Source: Cyclobacteriaceae bacterium
GTDB lineage: Bacteria; Bacteroidota; Bacteroidia; Cytophagales; Cyclobacteriaceae
Length of the DNA: 44,560 nucleotides
Reading direction: 5' to 3'
Assembly: GCA_025455225.1 (NCBI GenBank)
Contig: JALOMY010000001.1
Span: 1 to 44,560 of the forward strand
Within the stretch, counting starts at the first letter, position 1. Each line of letters starts with the position of its first letter. Shown here in pieces: positions 35,767 through 44,489 of this stretch. The position numbers and the translations under genes were made by a program. Under the pieces are notes generated by a model. It was not told the origin of the DNA, did not search any database, and saw only the letters and a list, made by a program, of their open reading frames with translations.

Positions 35767-35792
35767 TTAACCTAAACCCTTAACCTAAACCT
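35767..35792 (+). repeat. two tandem copies of a 13-base unit just upstream of the PUR-domain gene
   Basis: TTAACCTAAACCC (35767-35779) is followed directly by TTAACCTAAACCT (35780-35792), 12 of 13 bases identical. The pair ends eight bases before the GTG start codon and would be in the 5' untranslated RNA. Confidence 0.8.
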
Positions 35793-35800
35793 GAAGGATT

Positions 35801-36172
35801 GTGGAAGAGAACAAACCAAACGGCAGGGATGAAATATTCTCTGCCAAAGTAAAAGCGGGTAAGCGAACCTATTTCTTTGATGTAAAGTCCACCCGCGGTA
35901 ATGATTATTACCTGACCATCACCGAAAGCAAAAAACGCTTCAAGGAAGATGGATTCACGTATGAGAAGCACAAAATCTTCCTTTACAAGGAAGATTTTAA
36001 CAAGTTTCTCGAAGCACTTAACAACACGGTAAATCACGTTAAAAACCAATTAATGCCGGACGTTGATTTCAGCCAGTTTGATCAAATTCACGACAACCAC
36101 GAAGAAGTGCATGCCTCGGAACCGGCCATTAAGGAGAATAACCACAATAATTCAGAGCTTAAATGGGACTGA
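35801..36172 (+). CDS. PUR-alpha-like nucleic-acid-binding protein (DUF3276)
   Basis: 123 residues from a GTG at 35801, which gives the family-typical start MEEN. The PUR domain spans about 8-75, with KAGKRTYFFDVKSTRGNDYY (17-36) and LTITESKKRF (37-46) followed by HKIFLYKEDFNKFLEAL. Such proteins bind single-stranded DNA or RNA as dimers. The C-terminal tail is acidic and histidine-rich and probably disordered. The gene stands alone, with a possible promoter at 35701 and a strong terminator at 36196. Confidence 0.92.
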   Translation: MEENKPNGRDEIFSAKVKAGKRTYFFDVKSTRGNDYYLTITESKKRFKEDGFTYEKHKIFLYKEDFNKFLEALNNTVNHVKNQLMPDVDFSQFDQIHDNHEEVHASEPAIKENNHNNSELKWD

Positions 36173-36195
36173 TTTTACTTAACTAATTCATATTG

Positions 36196-36224
36196 AAGCC
36201 TTTGGTCAGACCAAAGGCTTTTTT
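36196..36224 (+). terminator. intrinsic terminator after the PUR-domain gene
   Basis: Perfect 11-base arms AAGCCTTTGGT (36196-36206) and ACCAAAGGCTT (36210-36220) with a three-base loop, then a run of T. It lies 24 bases after the stop codon. The A-run on the other strand means it could also work in reverse. Confidence 0.88.
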
Positions 36225-36257
36225 ATTTCTGACAATTAAGCATTTGGGGTAAGCTTT

Positions 36258-36265
36258 TATATTTG
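36258..36265 (+). promoter_or_regulatory. possible -7 promoter box of ychF
   Basis: TATATTTG matches the Bacteroidota TAnnTTTG box exactly and ends 24 bases before the ATG. A clear -33 TTTG at the expected distance was not found. Confidence 0.4.
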
Positions 36266-36289
36266 CGGCCTGTTATAAACTAATTATAC

Positions 36290-37387
36290 ATGGGCTTGCA
36301 GTGCGGAATAGTAGGACTACCCAACGTGGGTAAATCAACCTTGTTCAATGCCATTTCCAATAATAAGGCGGAGGCTGCAAACTTTCCGTTCTGTACCATA
36401 GAACCTAACGTTGGGGTAATTTCTGTACCTGATCCACGTCTGAAAACTTTGGAAGACCTGGTTAATCCACAGCGTGTGATCCCTGCAACTATTGAATTTG
36501 TTGATATTGCCGGCCTTGTAAAAGGTGCCAGCAAAGGGGAGGGATTAGGCAACCAATTTCTGGCCAATATACGTGAGGTGGATGCTATTGTACATGTAAT
36601 CCGATGTTTCGATAATGACAACATCGTGCATGTAGATGGACGTGTTAACCCGGTTGCCGATAAGGAGATAATCGATACCGAACTTCAACTTAAAGACCTA
36701 GAATCGGTGGATAAGAAAATCAACCGGGTTGAAAAGATTGCTAAAAGCGGGGATGCAAAGGCTAAAAAGGAACTATCTGTTCTTCAGATTTATAAAGACG
36801 CTTTGCTGGAAGGAAAAAATGCCCGGGTAGTCGATGTTTCTGAAGAGGATAAAAAGGCAATTGAGGATTTGCAGCTATTAACAGCTAAGCCGGTGATTTA
36901 TGTCGCTAACGTAGATGAAAAGTCAGTACACACCGGTAATGAATATGTGGATGCCTTACGGAACCTGGTCAAATCGGAGCAAGCCGAAGTTGTTGTTATT
37001 TCAGCCGCTATCGAAGCCCAGATTGCAGAATTGGAATCGGAAGAAGAACGTAGTGTCTTTCTGAAGGAATATGGCTTGGAGGAATCAGGACTTAATAAGC
37101 TAATCCGGGCCTCCTACAGCCTGCTTAATCTGATTACATACTTTACGGCAGGTGAAAAGGAAGTACGGGCCTGGACCATCAAAAGAGGGTGGAAAGCGCC
37201 TCAGGCAGCAGGGGTAATTCACACCGATTTTGAGAAGGGATTTATCAAAGCTGAAGTAATTAAATTATCTGATTATCAACAATATAAGACCGAGCAAGCC
37301 TGCCGGGAAGCAGGTAAAATGGCAATTGAAGGAAAGGAGTATGTGGTTCAGGATGGTGACATTATGCACTTCCGTTTTAATGTATAG
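36290..37387 (+). CDS. ychF: redox-regulated ATPase YchF (Obg-like, OLA1 family)
   Basis: 365 residues. P-loop GLPNVGKST (9-17), switch region DIAGLVKGASKGEGLGN (about 72-88), and a G4 site reading NVDE instead of NKxD, which in this family goes with ATP rather than GTP specificity. A coiled-coil insertion (about 125-175) and a C-terminal TGS domain (about 280-365, FTAGEKEVRAWTIKRGWKAP) complete the normal architecture. It is cytoplasmic, ribosome-associated and linked to translation and oxidative-stress responses in other bacteria. Confidence 0.97.
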   Translation: MGLQCGIVGLPNVGKSTLFNAISNNKAEAANFPFCTIEPNVGVISVPDPRLKTLEDLVNPQRVIPATIEFVDIAGLVKGASKGEGLGNQFLANIREVDAIVHVIRCFDNDNIVHVDGRVNPVADKEIIDTELQLKDLESVDKKINRVEKIAKSGDAKAKKELSVLQIYKDALLEGKNARVVDVSEEDKKAIEDLQLLTAKPVIYVANVDEKSVHTGNEYVDALRNLVKSEQAEVVVISAAIEAQIAELESEEERSVFLKEYGLEESGLNKLIRASYSLLNLITYFTAGEKEVRAWTIKRGWKAPQAAGVIHTDFEKGFIKAEVIKLSDYQQYKTEQACREAGKMAIEGKEYVVQDGDIMHFRFNV

Positions 37388-37410
37388 ATGTGTAAATATT
37401 CAATCGGGTA

Positions 37411-37442
37411 TTGCTTAATTTTTTAATTTTTTTGTAGCTTTA
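37411..37442 (+). promoter_or_regulatory. possible promoter of the cas6-like gene
   Basis: TTG (37411-37413) is followed after 21 bases of T-rich sequence by TAGCTTTA (37435-37442), one mismatch from TAnnTTTG. It would give the solitary cas6-like gene its own transcript with a leader of about 65 bases. The spacing is slightly long. Confidence 0.3.
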
Positions 37443-37515
37443 TAATCCGCTCATTATCAGGTTAAAGCGGGTCTTCAGGTTTAGGCATTTTTTAACCACA
37501 TTTATTTTTTGACAC

Positions 37516-38316
37516 TTGAGAACCAGAATCATTTTTTCGCTTAAGAACAGGGGAGCCTATGTACCGTTCCACCATCAGTTTTTACTTGCTCAGTTCATAA
37601 AGGGCCTATTGATGTTTGGACCTGACAAGTCATTCAGAACATATACACAGTTTAATTTCTCCGGTTTAAAGGGTCAGACTAAAATCAGCAGAAAAGGACT
37701 ACACTTTTATTCATCAAAAGTCACCCTCGTCTTTGCCTGTACAGACAAAGTATTTCTGGATTATTTTCTGGGACGGCTATTTGAGCAGAAGGATATCATG
37801 CTGGGCAGTCTTCATCTGAGTCCGGAAGCCGTTGAGACAGAAGTACCGGCAGAAATATATTCCGAATCCCGGTTCTTATGTATTTCACCTATTGTGCCTA
37901 TTCCTGCCTCTTTCAATGATGACCAGGGAAAAAAATTCATCTCACCCGATACAGACGAATTTTCAGATTTACTGTATGATTCAACACTTTCCAGAATGGA
38001 AGAAAGCGGACGGTTCACGGCTGAACAATTAGCAAGCTTTTATAAGTTTCAGATTGTTCCTGATGCCGGATATTTGCAGAAATTACAGGAAGCCAATAAG
38101 AAATTTGCCAGGATTTACCCGTTATACGATAACGATATAAAATTTGAAGTCCGGGGTTATACGTTTCCTTTTACACTATATGCAGCCCCGGAAGTTCAGC
38201 AATTCATATATGAATATGGTCTCGGCCATTTTACACACAAAGGCTTTGGAATGCTTGACGTTGCGGGAAACGATTCGGTTAAGCGGGAACCTCGAAAGGA
38301 TGTAGTTTACGCCTGA
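37516..38316 (+). CDS. solitary Cas6-like CRISPR endoribonuclease
   Basis: 266 residues from a TTG start, which gives the usual Cas6 N-terminal strand MRTRIIFSLK. Two RAMP/ferredoxin-like halves are suggested. The C-terminal glycine-rich loop GLGHFTHKGFGML (235-247) is the Cas6 hallmark (G.G....GFGM), the central strand has CISPIVPIP (122-130) like the SPIV segment of Cas6, and H19-H20 lie near the place of the catalytic histidine in many Cas6 proteins. Cas6 cleaves precursor CRISPR RNA within the repeat. No other cas gene and no repeat array occurs in the window; neighbours are ychF and a FISUMP lipoprotein gene. It may process a distant array or act on other RNAs. Confidence 0.82.
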   Translation: MRTRIIFSLKNRGAYVPFHHQFLLAQFIKGLLMFGPDKSFRTYTQFNFSGLKGQTKISRKGLHFYSSKVTLVFACTDKVFLDYFLGRLFEQKDIMLGSLHLSPEAVETEVPAEIYSESRFLCISPIVPIPASFNDDQGKKFISPDTDEFSDLLYDSTLSRMEESGRFTAEQLASFYKFQIVPDAGYLQKLQEANKKFARIYPLYDNDIKFEVRGYTFPFTLYAAPEVQQFIYEYGLGHFTHKGFGMLDVAGNDSVKREPRKDVVYA

Positions 38317-38382
38317 TTTCCGTTGATTACTTTTACACTAAAATCCTGAACTTAATCGTTTATCGAATAGTTAATTAAGCGT

Positions 38383-39081
38383 ATGAAGTTGTTTCGTTAC
38401 TTTCTTGCTCTTTTCAGTGTGTTAACCGTGTTCATGTTCAGCACGTGTGATGAAGATGAACCTGATTCGGATTTAGGGCGTGCTGTATACGATAAAAGTG
38501 GTAATCAATATTCAACCATTAAAATTGGAGACCAGGTTTGGTTAAAAGAAAACCTACGCACTACACTCTATAACAATGGCGATCCGATAAGTACTACCGC
38601 CAATGCTTCAACTGATATTTCAGCTGAAGGATCGCCAAAATACTGGTGGATCTATTTTGATGGGAGCGATCCGGTTGGAACCAGTGTAGGGCGCCTTTAT
38701 ACGTGGCATGCATTAAATGATGCAAGAGGTGTGTGCCCTCCCGGATTTCGGGTGCCGGTTGAAGATGATTGGATTGAATTAGCCAATTTTCTGGGTGGTA
38801 ATTTATTTGCCGGTGGCAAGTTGAAACTGGAAGGAACAGGAATCTGGAATGCACCTAATTCAGGGGCGACAAACGAGGTAAATTTCGATGCTTTGCCGGG
38901 TGGTTTTCGACAGCCGGATGGTACTTATGTCGGATACGGAACTTCGGCTTTATTTTGGACCTCAACCTCTTCAACCGTTGATACGGCTATCGGATTTACC
39001 TTATCTAACCAAAATACGGTCTTAGGTACAGCAACACAGGATAAAAAATACGGAGCCTCCTGCCGTTGCATTGAAAATTAA
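38383..39081 (+). CDS. FISUMP-domain lipoprotein
   Basis: 232 residues. Lipoprotein-type signal with lipobox FSTC (cysteine about residue 22), followed by an acidic DEDEPDSD stretch that would be surface-exposed after lipidation. The rest is a Fibrobacter-succinogenes-major-paralogous (FISUMP) domain: VWLKENLRTT, GRLYTWHALNDARGVCPPGF, RVPVEDDWIELANFLGG, GATNEVNFDALPGGFR and a C-terminal SCRCIEN. The fold is related to C-type-lectin-like/formylglycine-enzyme surfaces, and the domain is abundant in surface proteins of Bacteroidota. Role unknown, probably binding at the cell surface. Confidence 0.9.
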   Translation: MKLFRYFLALFSVLTVFMFSTCDEDEPDSDLGRAVYDKSGNQYSTIKIGDQVWLKENLRTTLYNNGDPISTTANASTDISAEGSPKYWWIYFDGSDPVGTSVGRLYTWHALNDARGVCPPGFRVPVEDDWIELANFLGGNLFAGGKLKLEGTGIWNAPNSGATNEVNFDALPGGFRQPDGTYVGYGTSALFWTSTSSTVDTAIGFTLSNQNTVLGTATQDKKYGASCRCIEN

Positions 39082-39083
39082 GA

Positions 39084-40373
39084 TTACCGCAACCGTGGAT
39101 TCTTTTCAAAGCGGAGGTAACCAATCAAGACATCAATTTGTCTCTGAAATTCCCTGTAGTACACAAAAATTTCATAGCCATTTTCGGTTTGAAAATAGCT
39201 TCCTTCAAAATAATGGGAAGGCAGCGTTGTTGATTTAACACTGTATTGGTAATCATACCAACCTTGTTTTAGAAGGAACTTTGCCTGGTAGGTGCGCGAC
39301 TGCGCATCGTATTGCATTCGGGTTGATTCGTCTTGGATCCATTGGTTAAACGATCCAACAGCGTAAACATCTCCGTTTATCCTCTCCGGAGAGGCTAACG
39401 TGAACGCCACGTCCAAATAATTGGCAGCATTGGTAATCCGGTAGTCGTAATTATCAAGCATAAAATTACCATTGATGTCTTCGTACTGTGAATAGGCTTC
39501 GCTTGCTCGGTTTTTATCTTTTTCCAGATAGGCGGTCCAGGGCATTGCAGATTTATCCATGTAGGCCACATTTCTGCCTGGATAGTTAATGGAACGCAGA
39601 TCGAAAAAGCGAAATTCATTCCCACCTTTAATAAGATCTGTATCGCTGAAAAACCGATACTCAAGTTCATTGTTAAACTCCCGAACAAAAGAAGGTTTTA
39701 CTTCCTGGGCAATATTATCCCATCGTTGATTTTGCCTGATCGATACATTAACGGTTTCTATCGGGTTAATCATCGCGAAGTTTTTATAGTTAACAGTGAA
39801 GTTTATCTGTTGATTCTGAACCGCAGCACTTCCGGAAGTAATCATATTTTCTTCTCGCTGGAAGGTTACCCGTTGATCATAAACCATGAATCGCTTACTT
39901 AACACAATATCATCCCGGTCACTTCCCCGGTACACAACAACAACATAATTGCCGGGCAATTTAACAGCAGGAAGCATGACCCAGTAATGAACGTAGGGAA
40001 TCCAGGTATCGAGTGAAAACTCAAAATCATTGATCGGGAATTCATTGTAATCATGAAGAAAATCTAGATCCATGAGGGATGATTTCGTCCAGTTCTGATT
40101 GCAATGAATGATTCTCATTGAATAGGAGTCCCGGTCAGTATGTAAATCATCGAATTCCAATACAAGATTCCATTGCCCCATACGGGTAACAGAAGGTTGC
40201 ATTTGCATGGCAGGAGTTGGCAGAGCCGGGAATACACGTACAGTTTTGATATTTTCTTCGTAGGTCCGGTCGGCTAATTCAAGTTTTTTGTTATGGTATT
40301 TATTAAAGGAAATACCCGTTACCGGGTTTGAAAAAGCTGCCAAAACAAATACAAGCACTATAGGGTGTTTCAT
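39084..40373 (-). CDS. DUF5103 protein, type IX secretion plug protein
   Basis: 429 residues from the ATG at 40373 (MKHPIVLVFVLAAFSNPVTG signal); an ATG nine codons upstream is also open. DUF5103 hallmarks: IKTVRVFP, LVLEFDDLHTDRDSYSMRIIHCNQNW (about 69-94, key residues), FLHDYNEFPINDFEFS and the C-terminal ERINGDVYAVGSFNQW and QTENGYEIFVYYRE. In the structurally known T9SS outer-membrane translocon, a protein of this family plugs the periplasmic side of the giant SprA pore when PorV is not bound. It would act on the same export route used by the LRR and giant proteins of this window. Divergent from the ECF sigma gene. Confidence 0.9.
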   Translation of the reverse strand: MKHPIVLVFVLAAFSNPVTGISFNKYHNKKLELADRTYEENIKTVRVFPALPTPAMQMQPSVTRMGQWNLVLEFDDLHTDRDSYSMRIIHCNQNWTKSSLMDLDFLHDYNEFPINDFEFSLDTWIPYVHYWVMLPAVKLPGNYVVVVYRGSDRDDIVLSKRFMVYDQRVTFQREENMITSGSAAVQNQQINFTVNYKNFAMINPIETVNVSIRQNQRWDNIAQEVKPSFVREFNNELEYRFFSDTDLIKGGNEFRFFDLRSINYPGRNVAYMDKSAMPWTAYLEKDKNRASEAYSQYEDINGNFMLDNYDYRITNAANYLDVAFTLASPERINGDVYAVGSFNQWIQDESTRMQYDAQSRTYQAKFLLKQGWYDYQYSVKSTTLPSHYFEGSYFQTENGYEIFVYYREFQRQIDVLIGYLRFEKNPRLR

Positions 40374-40465
40374 ACTTTTAAAAGTAAAAATATAATCCAT
40401 AAGCCTGCCAACTTTTTTAATTGGGGGTGTGTCTAATTAACCGAAAAGCCCGTTATATAGCGTGC

Positions 40466-41017
40466 ATGCTCAACGAAAACGAGCTTATAGAAAATTGCAG
40501 GAAAGGCAAACGAGCCTCCCAAAAGGCTTTGTATGACCTCTATTGTAAAAAAATGATGGTGGTATGTTTACGGTACTCGAAATCTATTGCCGAGGCCGAA
40601 GACATTCTTCAAGAGGGTTTTGTAAGGGTATTTCAAGGATTAGATGGGTTTAGGCAAGACGCTAGGCTTGAAACGTGGATGACAAGGATTATGGTGAATA
40701 CAGCCCTCAACCACCATCGAAAAAAACTCTACCTCTTTCCAATGGTTGACGTTGAAAAAACCAACCTCATTGAAAGTGAAATCAGCCTCTCGGGAATCCA
40801 TTTCACTCAATTGCTTGAAATGATTCAATCTCTTCCGGAAGGTTGCCAGATTGTCTTTAACCTGTTTGCCATTGAAGGGTATAGTCATAAAGAAATTGCA
40901 GAGCAGCTGGGGATTTCCGAGGGCACTTCCAAGTCACAATATGCAAGAGCTCGGAAACTTTTACAGGAAAAGCTCAATCGCGAATCACATAACTTAAAGG
41001 CCTATGGAAAGCAATAA
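40466..41017 (+). CDS. ECF RNA polymerase sigma factor
   Basis: 183 residues from the ATG at 40466 (MLNENELIENCRKGKR); the frame is open from a TTG 15 codons upstream. Region 2 (about 12-80) contains ALYDLYCKKMMVVCLRY, the -10 binding AEDILQEGFVRVFQ and RLETWMTRIMVN. Region 4 (about 115-170) has the helix-turn-helix GYSHKEIAEQLGISEGTSKSQYARARKLL. It overlaps the downstream membrane-barrel protein gene by 14 bases, which suggests that the next protein is its regulator or that the two are made in a fixed ratio. Confidence 0.95.
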   Translation: MLNENELIENCRKGKRASQKALYDLYCKKMMVVCLRYSKSIAEAEDILQEGFVRVFQGLDGFRQDARLETWMTRIMVNTALNHHRKKLYLFPMVDVEKTNLIESEISLSGIHFTQLLEMIQSLPEGCQIVFNLFAIEGYSHKEIAEQLGISEGTSKSQYARARKLLQEKLNRESHNLKAYGKQ

Positions 41018-42410
41018 TTTTGAACGGCAGTGGAAGGATGCATTTCAGGGTGCTGAAGCTTTACCTTCAGGCAGCGTGTGGACCAACGTAGAATTAGATC
41101 TTGAGAAGGCGGCTGGGCGGAAAATGAAACAGCGCATACTTTTTTATAAGTTAATGGCTGCTGCATCATTAATTTTTGCATTGGGCCTTGCCGGGGTTTA
41201 TTATGTTGAACGCTTTTCTATTATTGACTCGATGGCAAACAATGGTGCAGACAATTTAAGTCCGGACAAAATAGTTAAATCTCAATCATCGCAATCAATC
41301 GATCGATTTGAAGATTCCGGGTCGGAAGAGTCAGATGGATCTTCTCAGTCAGAATTGAATCAAGAGGTAAATCAAACACGTTCTGACCTGAAAAAACCTT
41401 TTGAACCAACTTACCAAACCACGCAAAGTGAATCGCCTTTCCTTTTCATGGATGATCATGAGAGCAAGTCGGCTAAGAGTAAAATTGTGTCATCAGATGA
41501 AATTGGAAGCATAAAGAATTCAAATGACCTTCGTTATCCAGGTTTAATTGCCCAGGATTATCCCTTTAGCAAATCGGCATCCAATCTTACAGCCCTGTCT
41601 GTAAAAAAGCCTGCGTTTCCAAAACCACAATCCAATGCTGATCCGGGTATGGTATTACTCGCTCAATTAAAGGATCAGGAGAGCCGATTTAATGAGGAAC
41701 ATCGAAAAGTTGAATCAGAAAAAATTTGGAGTTCCCTTGGATTCGGTGCAGGAACGTTTAATCCGAATTCACCACAATCCTCTACTGTACGAAATAGCCT
41801 GAGTAGTGGTAATACGAGCAATGTGTCCAATAATCCTTCACCGGGTTCAAGCTATTCCGTGGGTTTACAGGTAGGCGGAAAATTAACAGAGCGATTGGTG
41901 CTCCAGGGAGGTATTTCCTACCTGACTCATAATGCATCGTATTCTTCTAACCTGGTTTCAATGGAATCAGCTTCCATGCGGGCGGTATTGAATGATTATG
42001 CGTTTAGTAATTCTTCATCGGTAGCCACTAGTCCGTACGGTGTTTCCAGCAATCTTCAATACATCAGTTTACCGGTTCAGGCGGGATATATTCTTCTGGA
42101 TCGTAAGTTTGCTATTCAAATTAATGGAGGCATCGCCACGGACGTGTTTTTGCAAAACACCTTAACGCCTGATTCAGATACCATTGATCCTGTTTCCCAG
42201 GGGCCTGGAACGGATTCACCTTATCGACCTGTTAGTTTCAGTGGTCTGGCAGGAACTGAACTAAGTTACCGGGTGGCAGATCGTTACCGGATTGCTTTAA
42301 ATCCCGGCCTGAGGTATGCATTAGGTTCAATCTACAAATCAGACTATGCATTTGACGTTGAGCCGCTAACCATTGATGTTGCTTTGAGATTTCGATACAT
42401 TTTTAAATAG
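41004..42410 (+). CDS. inner-membrane-anchored protein with a C-terminal outer-membrane beta-barrel-like domain; possible anti-sigma/sensor fusion
   Basis: 468 residues. A cytoplasmic N-terminus (1-45) with ERQWKDAFQGAEALPSGSVW, a membrane helix (about 47-66, YKLMAAASLIFALGLAGVYY), a long low-complexity Ser/Asp/Gln-rich stretch (70-285), and a C-terminal region of alternating beta strands (about 286-468, YSVGLQVGGKLTERLVLQGGISYL to FRYIFK) that looks like a small PorT/OmpA-like barrel ending in an aromatic residue. The overlap with the sigma gene suggests that the N-terminus binds the sigma factor, although no ZAS or known anti-sigma motif is seen. An alternative is that the barrel-like region stays in the periplasm. 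Confidence 0.75.
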   Translation: MESNNFERQWKDAFQGAEALPSGSVWTNVELDLEKAAGRKMKQRILFYKLMAAASLIFALGLAGVYYVERFSIIDSMANNGADNLSPDKIVKSQSSQSIDRFEDSGSEESDGSSQSELNQEVNQTRSDLKKPFEPTYQTTQSESPFLFMDDHESKSAKSKIVSSDEIGSIKNSNDLRYPGLIAQDYPFSKSASNLTALSVKKPAFPKPQSNADPGMVLLAQLKDQESRFNEEHRKVESEKIWSSLGFGAGTFNPNSPQSSTVRNSLSSGNTSNVSNNPSPGSSYSVGLQVGGKLTERLVLQGGISYLTHNASYSSNLVSMESASMRAVLNDYAFSNSSSVATSPYGVSSNLQYISLPVQAGYILLDRKFAIQINGGIATDVFLQNTLTPDSDTIDPVSQGPGTDSPYRPVSFSGLAGTELSYRVADRYRIALNPGLRYALGSIYKSDYAFDVEPLTIDVALRFRYIFK

Positions 42411-42468
42411 ACTTACAACGGTTGTACGTTGGATAGGGTCTAATCGATATAAACCAAAACCTGAGTGT

Positions 42469-43782
42469 ATGAGAGCTACGCCATTCCGCATTACATTTTC
42501 GGCTGCATTGCTTGTAGCGGCTGTAATTAGTTTCCAGTTGATGCTTTCCGGATGTACCGATCAGTGTACAGAAACCTATTCATTTACCTATTACGAACCC
42601 GTTTTTACTCCCTTATCAGAAATACGGAATAGTGTTTCAGTGGGAATTCCTCAACCGTTGGAAGAGGTGGGTAAAATTTATTTCAAAGATGGCTATCTGT
42701 TTGTAAACGATCCCGGAAAAGGTATTCATGTAATTGACAACCAGGATCCGTCTAATCCGGTTAAGAAATATTTCATCAACATTCCGGGCAATTATGACCT
42801 TTCGATCCGCAATACCATTCTGTATGCTGATAGTTATATTGACCTGGTGGCACTCGATATTTCTGACCTCAACCAGGTAAAGGAAGTTGGTCGTCTTGAA
42901 AATATTTTCAGTGGTTATAACAGCATGGGATTTTATGCCGATAGTGAACGGGGCATTGTAACCGAATGGGTTGAACGAAAGGATGTACAGGTAGACCGCT
43001 CATCGTGTGAAGGTATTATGGAGACGTGGGGTGGTATCTATTATAGGGGAGGAATAGCCTTAATGGACGGAGCAGCCTTTAGCTCTAAAGCCGCTATCAG
43101 TCCCGGCAATACTACCGGTGTGGGAGGCTCTATGGCCCGATTTACTATCAACAATGATCATCTCTATATGCTGGATGCGGGATCAATTCATACGGTTGAT
43201 ATTGGTATTCCGGCTTCGCCTGAGAAAAAGTCATCCCAATATTTTCGATGGGATATTGAAACCATTTTCCCTTACGAGGATAAATTATTTATCGGAGCAC
43301 AAAGTGGCATGCATATATTCGATCTGTCTGACCCTGATAATCCCACATTTGCCAGTACCTATGAGCATATTAACAGTTGTGATCCGGTGGTTGTCGATAA
43401 TGATATCGCGTACGTAACCTTACGTTCAGGAAATGAATGTAACGGGTTTACCAATCAACTGGAGGTTTTGGATGTGGAGGACTGGACGGCACCGGAATTG
43501 ATAAAAATTTACCCGATGCACAATCCGCATGGGTTAGGAATTGATAATGAACTCTTATTTCTCTGCGATGGAGATGATGGACTTAAAATTTACAATGTTG
43601 CTGATAAGCAAAGTATTGATCAGCATTTAATCAAACATTACCATACAATTCACGCATACGATGTCATTCCAATAAATGGCGTATTGATGTTAATTGGCGA
43701 AGATGGTATTGTTCAATATGATTATTCGGATCCAGAGAACATTACGAAAATCAGCCATTTAAAAATTCAAAGTGGAAGTTAA
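42469..43782 (+). CDS. LVIVD-repeat lipoprotein (beta-propeller-like)
   Basis: 437 residues. Lipoprotein signal with lipobox LSGC (C29). The mature protein contains repeated units with a strand, a D/N-P pair and a following strand, for example GIHVIDNQDPSNPVKK, MHIFDLSDPDNPTFAS, LEVLDVEDWTAPELIK, LKIYNVADKQ and VQYDYSDPENITK. These are LVIVD repeats, which build a beta-propeller-like surface domain. Several Cys (about 33 and 170) may form disulfides. Its last 11 bases overlap the next gene, so the two are translationally linked. Ligand unknown. Confidence 0.85.
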   Translation: MRATPFRITFSAALLVAAVISFQLMLSGCTDQCTETYSFTYYEPVFTPLSEIRNSVSVGIPQPLEEVGKIYFKDGYLFVNDPGKGIHVIDNQDPSNPVKKYFINIPGNYDLSIRNTILYADSYIDLVALDISDLNQVKEVGRLENIFSGYNSMGFYADSERGIVTEWVERKDVQVDRSSCEGIMETWGGIYYRGGIALMDGAAFSSKAAISPGNTTGVGGSMARFTINNDHLYMLDAGSIHTVDIGIPASPEKKSSQYFRWDIETIFPYEDKLFIGAQSGMHIFDLSDPDNPTFASTYEHINSCDPVVVDNDIAYVTLRSGNECNGFTNQLEVLDVEDWTAPELIKIYPMHNPHGLGIDNELLFLCDGDDGLKIYNVADKQSIDQHLIKHYHTIHAYDVIPINGVLMLIGEDGIVQYDYSDPENITKISHLKIQSGS

Positions 43783-44356
43783 CCGGCTTTTAATCGTTCT
43801 CTTTTTATTGAGTTCGTATTGGGGTAAAGCTCAAAATGATTCAATAAACACAAGCACACGATATTTCAATACATTCATGAGTGGTGCTTTAGTGGGTTGC
43901 GGAGACTGTAACCGGGGAAAGGATTTTACTTTAAGTTTTACGACTTTTCATGGAATAGCCTGGAAAAGTGGAGTTCGGTTGGCCGTAGGTGGGGGATTGG
44001 ATGTCTATAACGACTGGCGTATGATTCCGGTTTTACTGGGCATCACCTATGATAAGCAAAAGCGAGCACAAGGATTTTATATACACCTCAATTCAGGTTA
44101 TTCGTTTGCTCAATATTTACAGGAAGAACCCGGTGAATTTGTTGAGATAAAGGATGAAGGCGGGTTCACGGTTAATCCGATGTTAGGCTATCGCATCGGG
44201 TTGGATAAAATCCGGATTTACATTCAGGGCGGGTATAAATATCAAAAAGCATTTACCGGAATCTATTACGACAGCTTCTGGGGATCTCCATACAGCATTG
44301 AGCGCAAATATGAACTTCAACGATTTGTTATCCAGATGGGATTTGGTCTCCACTAG
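43772..44356 (+). CDS. secreted, beta-rich (outer-membrane-barrel-like) protein, function unknown
   Basis: 194 residues from a GTG at 43772, 11 bases inside the preceding lipoprotein gene. Signal peptide about 1-20 (cleavage near WGKAQ). The mature part alternates short strands with aromatic residues (FTLSFTTFHGIAW, VRLAVGGGLDVYND, GFYIHLNSGYSF, IRIYIQGGYKYQKAF, FVIQMGFGLH), the look of an eight-stranded outer-membrane barrel with a hydrophobic last strand. CGDC at about 38-41 is a possible redox or disulfide pair. It probably works with the lipoprotein encoded before it. Confidence 0.7.
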   Translation: MEVNRLLIVLFLLSSYWGKAQNDSINTSTRYFNTFMSGALVGCGDCNRGKDFTLSFTTFHGIAWKSGVRLAVGGGLDVYNDWRMIPVLLGITYDKQKRAQGFYIHLNSGYSFAQYLQEEPGEFVEIKDEGGFTVNPMLGYRIGLDKIRIYIQGGYKYQKAFTGIYYDSFWGSPYSIERKYELQRFVIQMGFGLH

Positions 44357-44489
44357 GTTGGCCAATCATTAATTGACCCTTTCGAAACAGAATTAATTAT
44401 AAAATTAATTAATGTTATCTATTTAAAATATAAACTAATTCAAATGAAATGGGTTTGCGAATTTTGCGGCCGATTAAACCCATTCATTC

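Noticed and set aside
37388..38382. CRISPR array close to the cas6-like gene
   Set aside because: No regularly spaced repeats of 25-40 bases were seen on either side of the gene or elsewhere in the window. The only regular arrays are protein-coding (LRR and giant gene).
44391..44410. AATTAATT-ATAA-AATTAATT inverted repeat upstream of icd
   Set aside because: Very AT-rich and built from self-complementary AATT units; not strong enough to call a terminator or operator.
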